Source: Voacanga thouarsii
Taxonomy: Eukaryota > Streptophyta > Magnoliopsida > Gentianales > Apocynaceae
NCBI GenBank assembly: GCA_026120185.1
Contig: JANUWF010003368.1
Span: forward strand, 3,286,001-3,350,000
Direction of reading: 5' to 3'
Length of the DNA stretch: 64,000 nt
The stretch's first letter is position 1. The number at the start of each line of letters is the position of its first letter. Positions 1-10,962 of the stretch are shown in pieces. The notes beneath the pieces were generated by a model. That model had not been told where the DNA came from. It saw only the letters and a list, made by a program, of their open reading frames with translations, and made no database searches. Made by a program: the position numbers and the translations under genes.

Positions 1-545
1 TGTGATACATTCAAAATGAACAGAGTATCTGAAGATGCCATTAAATTGAGGCTCTTTCTATTCTCTCTAAGGGATAGAGCTAAGTCTTGGTTAAAATCAT
101 TGCTAGTGGAGTCCATTACAACTTGGAACAGTTTTTGCTGCAAAATTCTTAGCCAAGTATTTCCCACCAGCAAGGACTGCTAAACTCGGAACTAATATCT
201 TCGCTTTTCAACAAATGGGGTCAGAAAGCCTATATGATTGTTGGGAAAGGTGGAAGGAGATGTTGAGAAAGTGTCTCTATATGGTTTGGATAGAGATTAG
301 GTTTGTGGTCAATTTACGGATATGAAGAACATCTTTTAAAGTTCATGAACTGATTTTGATGTCCCTTGCACCTGCTACAGTGGTCAAGGAGTCGTTAGCA
401 ATGGCTATTTTCCTACTACTTGAATATGGTGTATATGTGAGAAAAAGATTTGGTGAATAGGTCAGATGATCTATGGCTCCTGTATCTATGATTTAGGAGT
501 TGGCAAAGGTTGTTCTTGAGGTATTTAAGCTAATAAAGATATGCT
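1..545 (+). pseudogene. Ty3/gypsy gag fragment (decayed)
   Basis: Conceptual translation from the left edge gives a retrotransposon gag domain typical of plant Ty3/gypsy elements: a SLRDRAKSWL-like block near 70-100, then a FPTSK/K-rich block and an ESLYDCWERWKE-like block near 215-255. The frame is broken by several stops and frameshifts, and the start lies outside the window. No LTR or pol of this element follows, so it is a truncated remnant. It lies beyond exon 2 of the minus-strand host gene, so it would sit in that gene's second intron. Family assignment is from motif memory; sub-lineage is not claimed. Confidence 0.7.
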
Positions 546-1214
546 GACAAACAAGTACCTGAGGGTTTGTCTAGGTTGCCATTAAGACATCTTACACTGT
601 GGACTACTTCTTGGTTGAAACATTGGGGCGTCATTACTGATTGTGCTATACTGGTTGTCTTTACAATCTCCAACATCTCCTCTAATTAAAGAATTGATCT
701 TTCGGCAATCAAGGCCGGTCACTAAACCACCAGCAATGAAAGGCTGGTTCAACTCAGCTTAAAGAAATGATCTTTGAGCAATTAAGCCTGATTACTAAAC
801 AGACTGCAATGAAGGCTGGTTAAAATCACAAGGTTGTTGGTGATAAAGACTAGGAATTCAATTTGATTTGCTCTTAGGGATTTAAAGCCTTACAGCTTTG
901 ACACCATGACAAGAATAGAGAGACAAGAATTGGAAAAAATGATTTCTATGGAAGATTTTCTTCTATTTTGAATAATATACAAGAAGTTGGATACAAACAA
1001 GTCCCCTAGAATTAAAAAAGGGAAGAGTAATCAAAATCCCATAATAATTGGAATATCTAATCAGCCCAATTCCAGGCATACAGAATATTAAAATATCTAA
1101 TCAGCCTAATTCTAAGAAAACAAAATACTTTTAAAATATTCCTAATCATACAGCTAATTATACAATTAATTACAGGTTTTCCTTATACGTACAAATGATT
1201 AGCTTGCTGATCTA
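546..1214. other. Non-coding stretch, nothing recognised
   Basis: No convincing open frame. Two related segments around 693-745 and 768-820 both contain GGCTGGTT-like and AATCAAGGCC/AATTAAGCCTG-like words, so an imperfect local duplication of about 75 bp is likely. Otherwise probable decayed retroelement sequence between the gag fragment and the copia tail. Confidence 0.4.
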
Positions 1215-1303
1215 TTCCCTAAATCCCTTAAGAGGACCAATAGTGAAACACTGATGTAACAAGCTTGGAACCTATGATTTGCCTGCTCCAACTTGTGGGA
1301 GAG
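1215..1303 (+). pseudogene. Copia pol C-terminal tail with polypurine tract
   Basis: Translation gives the very end of a Ty1/copia polyprotein (NKLGTYDLPAPT-like, matching the common KLGMxDxxAP ending), followed at once by a purine tract TTGTGGGAGAG at 1293-1303 and then TGTTGATTG. This is the normal pol end / PPT / 3' LTR junction of a plus-strand copia element. Only about 30 codons survive, with at least one stop. The rest of the element is missing or unrecognisable. Confidence 0.6.
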
Positions 1304-1536
1304 TGTTGATTGTATGATTGATTGTATAGTTGATTGTACCAAAGATTGATGATTATAGGACTTAATTAGTGGGATTTAGTAACTAGTAGTGGCATCTAGT
1401 AATCAGTGGGATTCTCATAATTAATGGGATTGATTATAAATGAGGAGCGTTGTATACTGTAAATCCAGGAGCTGAGGGATATTACTCTTAAAAAATTCTT
1501 CAACATTCTTCTTCTCTCTGTAGTTTACTCTTCACA
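1304..1536 (+). repeat. Copia-type 3' LTR
   Basis: Starts TGTTGATTG directly after the purine tract and ends near TTCACA. It contains a TATA-like ATTATAAATGAG at about 1431 and a pyrimidine-rich 3' end, as in plant copia LTRs. The right end is chosen as the first CA after the pyrimidine tract; it could be 1547. No second LTR is present, so target duplications cannot be tested. Confidence 0.55.
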
Positions 1537-1721
1537 AAGCTTAATGCAACAATCCAGTCTCAAAAACATGCAATAGAAATTATTTGTTTCTTGTTGGTCT
1601 AAATGTTGAGATTCTAGGAGTATATGATATCTTCGTTTCATATAAAAATAAATCACTTTAGAAGAAAGATGTGAAGAAAGAATAAAAAATTTAAATGAAA
1701 TAAAATATTTTCCAAGCAAAC

Positions 1722-1933
1722 CTGGTCTTCAAGAATTATTCCAGCAAACCCCGCTCTAATATATCCTTTCACAGTTCTCTTAACATTCATTGCATTACCA
1801 TATCCATTATCTCCATCCCCTATGACAGGTATGCGCACTGCTCGCGCAATCTGTTCTCCTTGATCCACCATCTCCCCAAACGAAATGAGTCCTGTATCTG
1901 GTAGCCCCAACCGAGCCGCTGATATTCCAAAAC
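1722..1933 (-). CDS. Exon 2 of PEP mutase/isocitrate lyase-family gene
   Basis: This 212-bp exon continues exon 1 at 26201-26570: exon 1 ends in phase 1 (ACT G|GTAAGC) and this exon begins AAG|GTTTTGG, completing a Gly codon and giving FTTG-FGISAARLGLPD, a conserved run of the phosphoenolpyruvate mutase / isocitrate lyase superfamily. It carries the metal-binding GDGDNGYGNAMNV motif (about residues 162-174; Asp163 and Asp165 are the expected ligand region) and ends at LEDQ before a GTTTGC donor at 1720-1721. There is no stop or frameshift. The closest plant group is the chloroplastic carboxyvinyl-carboxyphosphonate phosphorylmutase-like / dimethylmalate lyase-like proteins, whose substrate in plants is not firmly known. 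Downstream exons, expected to begin with a cysteine-containing catalytic loop, are not in the window. Confidence 0.88.
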
Positions 1934-2306
1934 CTTGTTAAAGCATAACATGTGTTAACCTTTCTGCGCAGAAACAAAGAGCATGGCCTAAACAGAATTA
2001 CGCATAAACTCAATTGAACTAGTAAGTACGGAAGAATTTGCTTTTCTTAGAAATCAGAATTAAAATCATTAACAGAACTGAAGAGAGACTTTTCTTAAGC
2101 AAACACTTCAGTGCCAAAAAAATAATTTTAAAAACATCAACGAGCACCGTGTTCAAGGAAAGGCAAAAGAGAAAATAGAAAGACAAATGCAGCATTCCTA
2201 CACTGATATCTTCCATACATCAGATTTTCACTTCCCTTCAATCAAAAGTCGACAACATGCATAAATCAGTAACCATATATATTGCAGGTAACAACCAATA
2301 TTGAAG
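1934..2306. other. Intron sequence, nothing recognised
   Basis: AT-rich sequence next to the splice acceptor of exon 2, ending at the candidate target duplication of the RTE LINE. No coding or repeat signal seen. Confidence 0.4.
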
Positions 2307-2350
2307 ATTTTCAAACAACAACAACAACAACAACAACAAACAACAACAAA

Positions 2351-2390
2351 CTAGGCCTTAATCCCAAGTAACTTGGGGTCGGCTACATGA
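2351..2390 (-). other. RTE 3'-tail hairpin
   Basis: CCCAAGTAACTTGGG at 2363-2377 is a perfect 7-bp-arm hairpin inside an outer AGGCC...GGTCGGCT pairing, just before the TTG tail of the LINE. The same tail occurs as an orphan at 25772-25820. It is the likely RT recognition structure, by analogy with other LINEs. Confidence 0.6.
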
Positions 2391-5270
2391 ACCAACGTCA
2401 GGCAACGTGTGGTCATCCACATGAATCCTTTCTCGCCACTTTCTTCTATCGAACGTCATACTTTCATCCAAATCTAACAAAGACATATCTCTCTTAATTA
2501 CTTCTATCCATGTCGTTTTAGGCCTACCTCTACCTCTGTCTAACCTATCCTGCCTCACTCTCTCCATCGCCCTAACAGGAGCATCCCTAGGTCTTCTCTG
2601 AACGTGTCCAAACCAACACAGACGACTTTCTCTCATCTTCTCCTCAATAGATGCCACACCCACCTTTTCCCTAATGATCTCATTTCTAACTCTATCCTTC
2701 CTAGTATATCCACACATCCACTGTAACATACGTATCTCAGCTACTTTCATTTTTTGAATATGACACCTTTTAGCTGCCCAACATTCCGTACCATATAACA
2801 AAGCAGGTCGTACGACTGCCTTGTAAAACTTTCCCTTTAAATTCAACGGTGCATTACGATCACAAAGAATACCAGTCACACTCCTCCATTTCAACCAACC
2901 CGCCTTAACTCGATGTGCAACGTCGCTATCGAGCTTTCCGTCTTTCTAAATAATAGATCCTAGATAGCGAAATCAATCAGCTAACGGTATATCTCTACCT
3001 TCCAAAGTTACACTCTGGGCTATGTTTCTGCTACCACTAAACTTACATCCCATATACTCTGTTTTACTCCTACTAATTCTGAAACCCTTGGATTCTAATG
3101 TCTGCCGCCATAACTCCAATTTAGCATTTACACCGGCTCTAGTCTCATCAATTAATACAATATCATCCACAAACAACATACACCATGGCACAGCCTCTTG
3201 TATAGTGCAGGTCAACTCATCCATAACGGCTGCAAAGAGGAAAGGGCTAAGCGCTGATCCTTGATGCACCCCGATATTAATAGGGAATTCTGCAGTCACT
3301 CCGGCGCCAGTCCTTACACTTGTACATGCTCCCTCATACATATCTTTAATGAGAGTAATATACTTTATTGATACACCTTTCTTGGCCAACACCCACCAAA
3401 CTACTTCTCTAGGAACCCTGTCATAGGCTTTTTTCAAGTCAATAAATACCATATGTAAATCTTTCTTTCTTACCCTATGATATTCAATCATCTGCCGTAA
3501 TAAATGAATTGCCTCCGTAGTAGAACGCCCAGGCATAAAACCAAACTGATTATTTGAAATTTGTATAATGCCCCGTAACCTCTGTTCAATCACTCTCTCC
3601 CAAAGCTTCATAGTATGACTCATGAGTTTAATCCCACGGTAATTGGCACAATCCTGGACGTCTCCTTTATTCTTGTACAGAGGAATCAGAGTACTCTTCC
3701 TCCACTCTGTAGGCATCCTATTAACTTTATATATTTTGTTGAACAAACTTGTCAGCCACGTAATACCTATATCTCCTAAACACTTCCAAACCTCGATCGG
3801 TATACCATCCGGTCCTACAGCTTTTTTTAGACTCATCCTTTTAAGGGCATCACGGACTTCATGCTTCTGAATACGATAAATCCATGCACGGTTAACCTCT
3901 TCGTTCGAAAGCGCCAGGCTACCTACACTCGGAACTTGGACTTGACTCCCGTTGAATAACTTATCAAAATATGATCTCCATCTCTCCTTTATTTCTTCAT
4001 CCTTAACTAAAACATTGTGGTTTTCGTCCTTTACACAATTCACTACACCTATATCCCTCGTCTTCTTCTCCTTGTAACGCGCCAATCTATATGTATTCTT
4101 CTCTCCGTCTTTGGTATCTAACTTTTCATATAAATCCTTGTAAACTATGACTCTAATATTTCTGACAGCTTCTTTAGCTTTTCTTCTCGCGACCTTGTAT
4201 TTCTCAAAATTTTCATCACTCCTACACCTTCATAAGTTTCTATAGCACTCTTTTTTACTCCTTACGGCTTCTTTCACTTCTTTGTTCCACCACGACACAT
4301 CCTTGTTAAGAGGTATTTTTCCTTTAGATTCCCCAAGCACTTCCTTAGCTACCGTTCTAATACATTGAGCTATCTTTCTCCACATAGTATCTGGATCCGA
4401 ATCCATATCAGAAGACCAATTATCTGCCTCAGCTACCTTATTGACAAAGGCTATTCTTTCATCCCCCTGAAGCCTCCATCACCTAATCCTAGGGTCAACT
4501 CGAAAATTCTGGTGCTTACTCTTTTTCCTAAAATTAAAATCGAGGACCAACAGCCTGTGTTGCGTAACTACACTCTCACCTGGAATAACTTTACAATCCG
4601 TACACCCACTACGAAACCTACGCCTCATAATAAAGAAGTCTATCTGATTGGCATTTAACCCGCTTCTAAAGGTCACTAAGTGAGAATCTCTCTTCTTAAA
4701 CCAAGTATTTGCTATGGTCAAATCATAGGCCAAGGCAAAATCAAGAATAGCAGTTCTTGCTTCGTTTTTAGCTCCGAAACCCTGACCTCCATGAACACTC
4801 TCAAACCCGCTTTTATCAGTACCTACATGTCCGTTTAGATCACCACCAATGAAAAGCTTTTCTACACACGGTACACTCTGGACAATCTCATCTAAATCAT
4901 CCCAGAACTGTTGCCTAACCGAATCATCGAGTCCTACTTGCGGCGCATACGCACTAATAACAGTAGTAATCTCGCCGCCAATCATGATCTTGATGCTCAA
5001 AATCCTATCACTCTTCCTCTGTACTTCAACCACATCATCAATAAACTTACGATCAATAATAATCCCGACTCCATTTCTATTTCTAACTCTACTTAAATAC
5101 CAAAACTTATAACCCCATGGAGCGACTACTCTTGCCTTCTCACCTACCCACTTGGTTTCCTGAAGACACAAAATGCTAATCTTTCTCCTCCGCATTACCT
5201 CAACTAGCTCTGTCAATCTACCGGTCAAAGGTCCTATATTCCATGTAGCTAGACGAATCCTATCCCTATA
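2358..5270 (-). pseudogene. RTE LINE polyprotein (endonuclease + RT)
   Basis: One frame runs from about 5270 to 2358. Order: an EEP (apurinic-type) endonuclease (about 5270-4600) with ATWNIG, LCLQETKW, GGDLNGH and a QIDFF motif near its end; a linker; a reverse transcriptase (about 4085-2975) with [31 protein letters not shown] and the catalytic FVDD (about 3155-3165); and a C-terminal domain (2894-2358) with LLYGTECW, CWFGHVQRR and W-rich motifs typical of plant RTE. All three blocks share one phase, so only nonsense changes separate them: TGA near 4476 and between endonuclease and RT, and stops near 2950-2972 between RT and tail. The protein would nick the target and reverse-transcribe its own RNA. 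No start codon is certain; the first good Met is after the ATWNIG block. Confidence 0.88.
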
Positions 5271-5402
5271 GACCGTCTTTTTTACCCTACACCCTTACAT
5301 ATTTGACACCGCATCCGGAGACCGACACGGCGCGTTGCTTCCGGGCAACGACCTAGCAAATTCCCTTTTTTCCTTTTTATTTTCAAAAGTCATACTACAA
5401 AG

Positions 5403-6139
5403 TAGTAGTAGGGGTGATCAAAAAACTATTTAAAAAAAAAAATCCAAAACCAACCAAACCAAATATTTTATAAAAAAAAATCCAAAACCAACCAAACCAA
5501 ACTGATAAGGTTTTTTGGTTTGCGTGCTTTGGGTTTGGTTTGGAAGCTAACTAACCAAAAATTCTTTTTTTTTTTTTGAAGATGTACTCAAACCAAACTA
5601 ATATATTATGTTAATTTGAGGGGTTTCTTCAATTCTTTTCTTGTAGAGGACTTGAATTTAGAATTTAGTTTGAAAGATTTTTGCTAAGCTTCCAAGAAGA
5701 AGATCCGATTGCTCATTCCATTAGACAGGACCACTTTCTAGCTTTTGAAGTCTATGTAAATCATTGATCAAAGTCAGTGTTTTCCAAATTTGTACAAGAA
5801 GAATTTAGAGACATTTAGAAATAATACTAACCCAATTAGTAGTTATTGTGTGAATTTGTTTAGTGTTTAATTTAGTTTTTCTTTCCTCCTACCACTATTA
5901 AATGTTTGAAGCTTACATATTATTGACAAAGCATAGTGTTGTGCCACATTAACCAAGTTTTTATACGTTCTGAATTCTTTACAAGCTAAAACCAGTCAAA
6001 CCAAACCAAATCAAACCGAAACAAACCAAGCCTAATGGTTTGAGGTTTAAATTGTTTTATTTAGTTTGAAAATTTTCAAACTGAAGTTATTGGTTTAGGA
6101 TGAAAATTAAACCAAACCAAACCATGAACGCATCTAGAC
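5403..6139. mobile_element. Non-autonomous hAT-like element (candidate)
   Basis: The left part begins TAGTAGTAGGGGTGATC and is followed by clustered AACCAAACC / GGTTTGGTTT subterminal repeats. The right part has inverted clusters of the same motif (about 6000-6125) and ends near CATCTAGAC. Both sides are bordered by TACTACAAAG (5393-5402 and 6140-6149); the last 8 bases, CTACAAAG, fit the 8-bp duplication of hAT elements. Terminal repeats are weak (TAGT then scattered matches). No transposase is encoded. It lies only 15 bp from the 5' end of the RTE LINE. Confidence 0.5.
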
Positions 6140-6149
6140 TACTACAAAG

Positions 6150-6738
6150 CATATGTGACATGGCTTCAAAAAAAATAATCCCTTCAGGAGCACAACCACT
6201 TGATCTTGTGCTTCAAACCAAGCCGCATATCACAGCTGCAAACTTAACAATATGGGCATCATTCCTCCAGCCTCACCTACTGCAACACTTAGAAATTTTG
6301 TACAATACACATCATATCTCAACGATCAGGTTCCATGACAAGAAAAACCAAAAAGGGGACATCCTTACAATACAAGATCTTAGGAAGTTCCAAGATTTTT
6401 CTTTCTCTCTCTCTCTCTCTCAAAGCAGCATCCCTCAATAGCAAAAATCAAGCGAATGACACATCAGGTAAATATTAACATAAACCTAGCAAATATGTAT
6501 AACAATTTCTTCCCCCAATCACCTTGCTATAATCCACCAATCCAGCCTTCCAATATAATTATTGAAATTCCCAGCTATACATTCTTAATATGTTTCTTGC
6601 TTCTTTTAATAAAAAATCATAACCAATAAACAAAAACCCATTGCACTTGGAATCAACATTGTTAAGCATGCAATGTAAAGTTCAACAGTGATCCAAGAAA
6701 GCATCCTTGACCTTAAACCTCTATTGGCATTATATAAC
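6150..6738. other. Intron sequence with CT microsatellite
   Basis: No gene or element recognised. A (CT)n tract lies at about 6403-6421. The stretch ends where the older copia LTR begins. Confidence 0.4.
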
Positions 6739-6922
6739 TGCAAAGAAATATGAGAGAAGGATTCTAAATTTCTTCATTTATGAATTAACTTTAAACGGTA
6801 TTATATAGTAGATTACAAGAGGAAAAAGAATTACTCCCAAATCTGGGTAGTTATCTGATCAAATCCCTCCATTTAAGAGATTAAATTAATCTAATCATAT
6901 CCCTTGATTTGGGATTTGAAAC
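6739..6922 (-). repeat. Older copia LTR, distal part
   Basis: On the minus strand this is the 3' portion of an LTR whose 5' portion is 11103-11161; the two were separated by the copia element 6923-11097. The LTR would run about 243 bp, from TGAGGTGTAAATGAG to TTTCTTTGCA. Confidence 0.6.
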
Positions 6923-7057
6923 TGTTAAGATTTATATCTTTGTTAGGGTCTTATTGAGAGAATAGATAATTCTAGGGACCTGTATGCAAAGTTGTAAAGG
7001 TTGTATATAAACCTAAATCGTTATCGAATAAATTAAGTTTTACTCGATTAATCAATT
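6923..7057 (+). repeat. 5' LTR of copia element
   Basis: Starts TGTTAAGATT and ends ATCAATT. It differs from the 3' LTR by A/T, C/T, G/A and T/C at four sites. A TATATAAAC box lies at about 7003. Confidence 0.88.
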
Positions 7058-7070
7058 TGGTATCAGAGCC
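7058..7070 (+). promoter_or_regulatory. Primer binding site (initiator tRNA-Met)
   Basis: TGGTATCAGAGCC is complementary to the 3' end of plant initiator tRNA-Met and adjoins the 5' LTR with no gap. Confidence 0.9.
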
Positions 7071-7366
7071 AAACCCTAGCCGTAACCTGCTTCGCCGCAC
7101 AGTACCCGCCGCTACAGTGCCTCCGCCGCTACAGTCCCGCCACGGCTACAGTGCCTCCGCCACTACAATAAAATCGCTCCAGTAACAGTAACCCTCCCTT
7201 CTCTCTAGGCCCCTCACAACTTCCAGTTTGTTTTCTATCTCCGTGCCCGTGCGGGGAGGGCGATACCCTATGGGTCCTGAGATAGCATGAAGATGCCGGA
7301 GTTCTAGACAGATCTTGATGTGTAGAAGATCGAGATCGGGTCAAGGAGAAGAAGAAGGGTAAGTGT

Positions 7367-8404
7367 GTGATAGACTCGTGTGATAGGTGTGCGGAACCTG
7401 AATACGAGTCGATGACAGAGGCTAGCAAGAATACGATGGAGGAGGTGGTTAAGAAATTGGATCCTGCAGATCTTGCGACATTGATGCGGTTTATGAGGAT
7501 GTCGGGGGGTGAAAATTTTGCGTGGCCACCTACTGATCTGAAACTCAATGGGCTAGCAACGTATCTGAGCTGGTCACGTCGGGTGAGGTATACTCTGGAA
7601 GGGAGGAATCTAGAGGAGTACTTGACAGCTGAGAAACCAGCTGAGGGCACGGCAGGGAGAGATGAGTGGAAGTCAACTCACATGTTGGTGTACATGTGGC
7701 TTCTCAACTCAATGGTCCCATCTACAACAGTAGATGGCATCGAGAAGGTCAATGATGTCTGGGAGAAGTTGAGGAGAACCTATGATGGTGTGGGGAACAA
7801 TTTGAGGGTGTTCCAGATTAAGAGGGACATCTATGCTACAGCCCAAGGAGATAGGACCGTGTAGGAGTATGCCACAGAGTTGGAACGCTTGTGGCTAGAT
7901 CATGATCATTTCTCGCCTCGAGCATGCTGTAAAGATCCTGAGTGTAAGGAAAGAGAGGCCTTGATTCAGGAGAGGCCTCGATTTCTCCAGGGGTTAGCCC
8001 CAGCATTTGAGCTAAGGACAACGATGCTGCTAGCTCAGACGAGGATCCCTTCACTTGAGGAGGCGGTCTCGGCCATGATACAGGAGGAGAGTTGTATTAA
8101 GCTACAGGTTGGGACAGGCGCACATCCTGGGATGAAGTCAGCGCTAGTGGTCTCCAACTCAGGTAATACAGGGTTCAAACAGGAGACTAGGCAGTGCTAC
8201 AACTGTGGTGAAGTAGGTCATCTGAAACAGGCTTGTCCTAAGCTACCCAAGGAGAGAGACTCAGGTGGACGTGGACAGTTTGCAGTTCGTGGTCGCGGCC
8301 GTAGGGGCAGAAGAGGTGAAAGAGGCTATCAGGCCAATCTGATGGTAGCGGAGGAAGAGGAAGAGGCGGGTGTGGTTTTACTGAGGAAGATCATGCGCTA
8401 TTAG
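7367..8404 (+). pseudogene. Copia gag (one nonsense codon, 3' frameshift)
   Basis: Gag of about 345 codons. It has a gag core with W-P-P and WSRRVRYTLEGRN-like motifs near residue 70, a conserved YMWLLNSM block, and a zinc knuckle CYNCGEVGHLKQAC (about 8199-8240) followed by an Arg/Gly-rich basic tail (RGRGRRGRRGERG). The frame is interrupted by TAG at 7862-7864, where a Gln codon is expected (RTV-stop-EYA). Near 8370 the reading frame shifts, so TEEDHALLEILRR continues in another frame into the protease region. Translation could start at 7367 or at the Met near 7412. It packaged the element RNA when functional. Confidence 0.85.
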
Positions 8405-8409
8405 AAATA

Positions 8410-8853
8410 TTGAGAAGGAAGCAGAGAGCAGCAGGTGATGGAGCTAAAAAGAGTGCGGTTGAGGATGCATCCACCTCAGCTTTGCCCATGGGTAACACTG
8501 CTACCTATGCTCAATTGACCAAAGGTACTGCTCTTGCCTCTATCTCCACCACTAGATCACCAGAATGGATCGTAGATTCTGGTGCATCTCGACATGTGAC
8601 AGGTAATGCTAGTGAGTTCTCTTCCTATACTCACTTAGCGATGCCAGAGAGCATCCAGACCGCTGACGGGACAGCACAACCTGTGGTTGGTAAGGGTATA
8701 GTGAAGTGTACGGGTTCAGTAACTTTGTCCAATGTTTTGCATGCTCCTTCTTTCCCAGTAAATCTTTTATCTATTAGTGTCATTATACTCCAACTAAAAT
8801 ATGTGGTTTCTTTTGATATTCCCAAGGTGATCTTCCAGGAGAAGTTGGAGTAG
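8410..8853 (+). pseudogene. Copia protease region, truncated
   Basis: Retropepsin-type aspartic protease region. WIVDSGASRHVTGN (about 8566-8607) has the catalytic DSGA; LSNVLHAPSFPVNLLSIS, which normally follows the protease, is present. The frame ends shortly after, at VIFQEKLE, where the GAG-pre-integrase and integrase domains should begin. About 1.2-1.5 kb expected for integrase is missing, so the element could not integrate without help in trans. Confidence 0.82.
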
Positions 8854-9179
8854 GCCAGGACAAGGGACTTGATGGCACCAGTGGTACTGCAGATGTTGAC
8901 TCTGGCACCTCATTCTGCCTCCTCCTGGTATACACTCTCAACTTCCCCTGTGCCTAAGTCCCAACACCGACGGGTTCCTCCTCTTCTTTGTTCTCGTGCT
9001 CCTCAACTGATTCCCTCCTCTCAACAGAATAAGGAATCGATAAGGGAATTGATCCTACATTCACCAACCTCTCACCATTCTCCCCCTCTCGCCTCATACC
9101 TTCTTTATCAGATAAGTCACCAATGGGTGAGGTCACCTCCTGTGTATAATATTGTTCAAACTCTCGAAAATGCACATCT

Positions 9180-10930
9180 ATGCTTACAAACAATACTCCA
9201 ACTTCTGAGACACCCACACCACCCTCAAACTCAGAAAACACAAGTGCTATAATTCCTTCTTCTCATCCCACTCCCATGATAGTAAGGAGGACCTCTTGCA
9301 ATAATGCAGGAGTTCCCCCCGACCGTTATTGTTTCCCACATGACATTGCTCAATTTGTCTCATACTCTAATTTATCACCTATGTATGGAGCATTCATTAC
9401 ATCTTTGGACTCTGTTACTTTACCTAAGTGTTGGCAGGATGCTAACGAGGATCTAAAGTGGAAAGCAGCTATGCAAGAAGAACTTGGAGCTCTGGATAAG
9501 AACAGAACTTGGGAGATAGTGTCACTACCACCAGGCAAGAAGGCAGTGGGGTGCAAGTGGGTGTTCACAGTGAAGCAGACCCCAGAAGGAAAAATTGATC
9601 TCTACAAGGCACGGTTGGTGGCGAAGGGGTATAGTCAGACATATGGCATCGACTATGATGAGACCTTTGCTCCCGTGGCCAAAATGGGAACAGTAAGGAC
9701 ACTTGACTCCACTGCAGTGAATGGGGGTTGGAAACTACATCAGTTGGATGTTAAAAACGCATTTCTTCACGAAGATCTGCTAGAAGAGGTGTATATGGAG
9801 ATTCCCCCAGGCTTTGGTACAAAACAGACAGTGGACAAGGTTTGTAGATTAAGGAAGTCACTGTATGGGTTGAAACAGTCTCCTAGAGCTTGGTTTGACA
9901 GGTTCAGAAGAGCTATGGTAAGCATGAGCTATCAGCAAATCAATGCCGATCACACAGTGTTCTTTCGACAACAGGGTGGTCACATTACTATGTTAGCAGT
10001 GTATGTGGATGATATGATTATCACCGGTGATTACGAGGGTGAGATTGCTCAACTGAAGGCAAAACTGGGCAAAGAGTTTGAGGTGAAGGACCTCGGGTAG
10101 CTAAAATACTTCCTGGGGATTGAGGTGGCTCGTGGAGAAGAGGGGATTGTTCTATCTTAGAGGAAGTATGCGTTAGACTTACTCACAGAGACGGGCATGT
10201 TAGGTTGCAAGCCTGCGGTTTCACCAATTGATCAGAGGTTCAAGTTGAGCGCAGAGGCAGGAGAGCCGGTTGATCGTGAGCGGTACCAGAGGTTGATAGG
10301 ATGTCTCATCTATCTGAGTCACACTCGTCCTGACATATCATTTGCTGTGAGTATGGTGAGCCGCTACATGCATGACCCAAGGAAGGGCCACATGGACGCA
10401 TTGTACCAAATTCTGAGGTACCTGAAGAGTGCACCAGGGAAGGGGTTAATCTTTAAGAAGAATGGACATCTGAACATTGAGGGCTATTGTGACTCTAACT
10501 GGGCAAGTTGTGCTGATGATAGAAAGTCCACAGCTGGATATTGCGTGTTTGTAGGAGGCAATTTGGTATCCTGGAAGAGTAAGAAGCAGTCAGTGGTTGC
10601 AAGGTCAATAGCAGAGGTTGAGTATAGGGCAATGGCTTTAGGAGTTGCGGAGATGGTGTGGTTGAGAGCTTTGTTAGTAGAGCTCAAGATGGATAAAGGA
10701 GTTAAAATGAAGCTGTGGTGCGACAGCAAGTCCGCAATTAGCATTGCCAATAACCCCGTGCAACATGACAGAACCAAACATGTTGAGATTGATAGGTTCT
10801 AAATCAAAGAAAAGCTGGATAGTGGACTATTGGAGCTGGGACATGTAGCTACTAAAGAGCAAGTGGCTGACTGTCTCACTAAAGGACTTAGTTCATTAGA
10901 TCTCTCAAGATTGTGTGACAAGATGGGCTT
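9180..10930 (+). pseudogene. Copia reverse transcriptase-RNase H
   Basis: The RT domain spans about 9430-10100: WKAAMQEELGAL, NRTWEIVSLP, VGCKWVFTVK, YKARLVAKGYSQ, HQLDVKNAFLH and the catalytic YVDDM (about 10000-10014). RNase H follows (10197-10930) with HTRPDISFAVS, CDSNWA, KSTAGYCVF and the C-terminal KLWCDSKSAI block. The two share one phase, interrupted by TAG at 10098-10100 and 10158-10160, both where Gln is usual, and by TAA near 10801 close to the end. The protein tail ends CLTKGLSSLDL...DIFCPS just before the purine tract. Reads as an inactive copy. Confidence 0.9.
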
Positions 10931-10951
10931 AATGGATATCTTCTGCCCATC

Positions 10952-10962
10952 TTGAGGGGGAA
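10952..10962 (+). promoter_or_regulatory. Polypurine tract
   Basis: TTGAGGGGGAA directly before the 3' LTR primes plus-strand DNA synthesis. Confidence 0.85.

Larger units (their letters stand above)
2316..5378 (-). mobile_element. RTE-type LINE, near full length
   Basis: A 3-kb non-LTR retrotransposon on the minus strand. Its 3' end is a (TTG)n tail (plus strand CAA repeats, 2316-2349) preceded by a conserved hairpin tail, and its body encodes endonuclease then reverse transcriptase without RNase H, the layout of plant RTE elements. A 9-bp direct repeat ATTTTCAAA flanks it (2307-2315 and 5379-5387) and is a plausible target duplication, although it is low in complexity. The 5' leader (5280-5378) is about 100 bp. 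The reading frame is broken by a few stops only, so the copy is probably inactive but not ancient. Confidence 0.85.

Noticed and set aside
1..1720. Exon 3 of the PEP mutase-like gene
   Set aside because: No minus-strand sequence resembling the continuation after LEDQ was found; the interval holds gypsy gag and copia LTR sequence.
6100..6441. Open frame of 113 codons on the plus strand
   Set aside because: It begins in hAT-like terminal repeats and ends in a CT microsatellite; no domain and no conserved pattern.
7051..7057. Copia LTR ending at the CA dinucleotide at 7054
   Set aside because: Flanks would then not form a 5-bp duplication. Ending at 7057 gives GAAAC on both sides and puts the primer site directly after the LTR.
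7129..7650. Open frame of 173 codons on the minus strand over copia gag
   Set aside because: Shadow of the plus-strand gag and leader; no recognisable protein.
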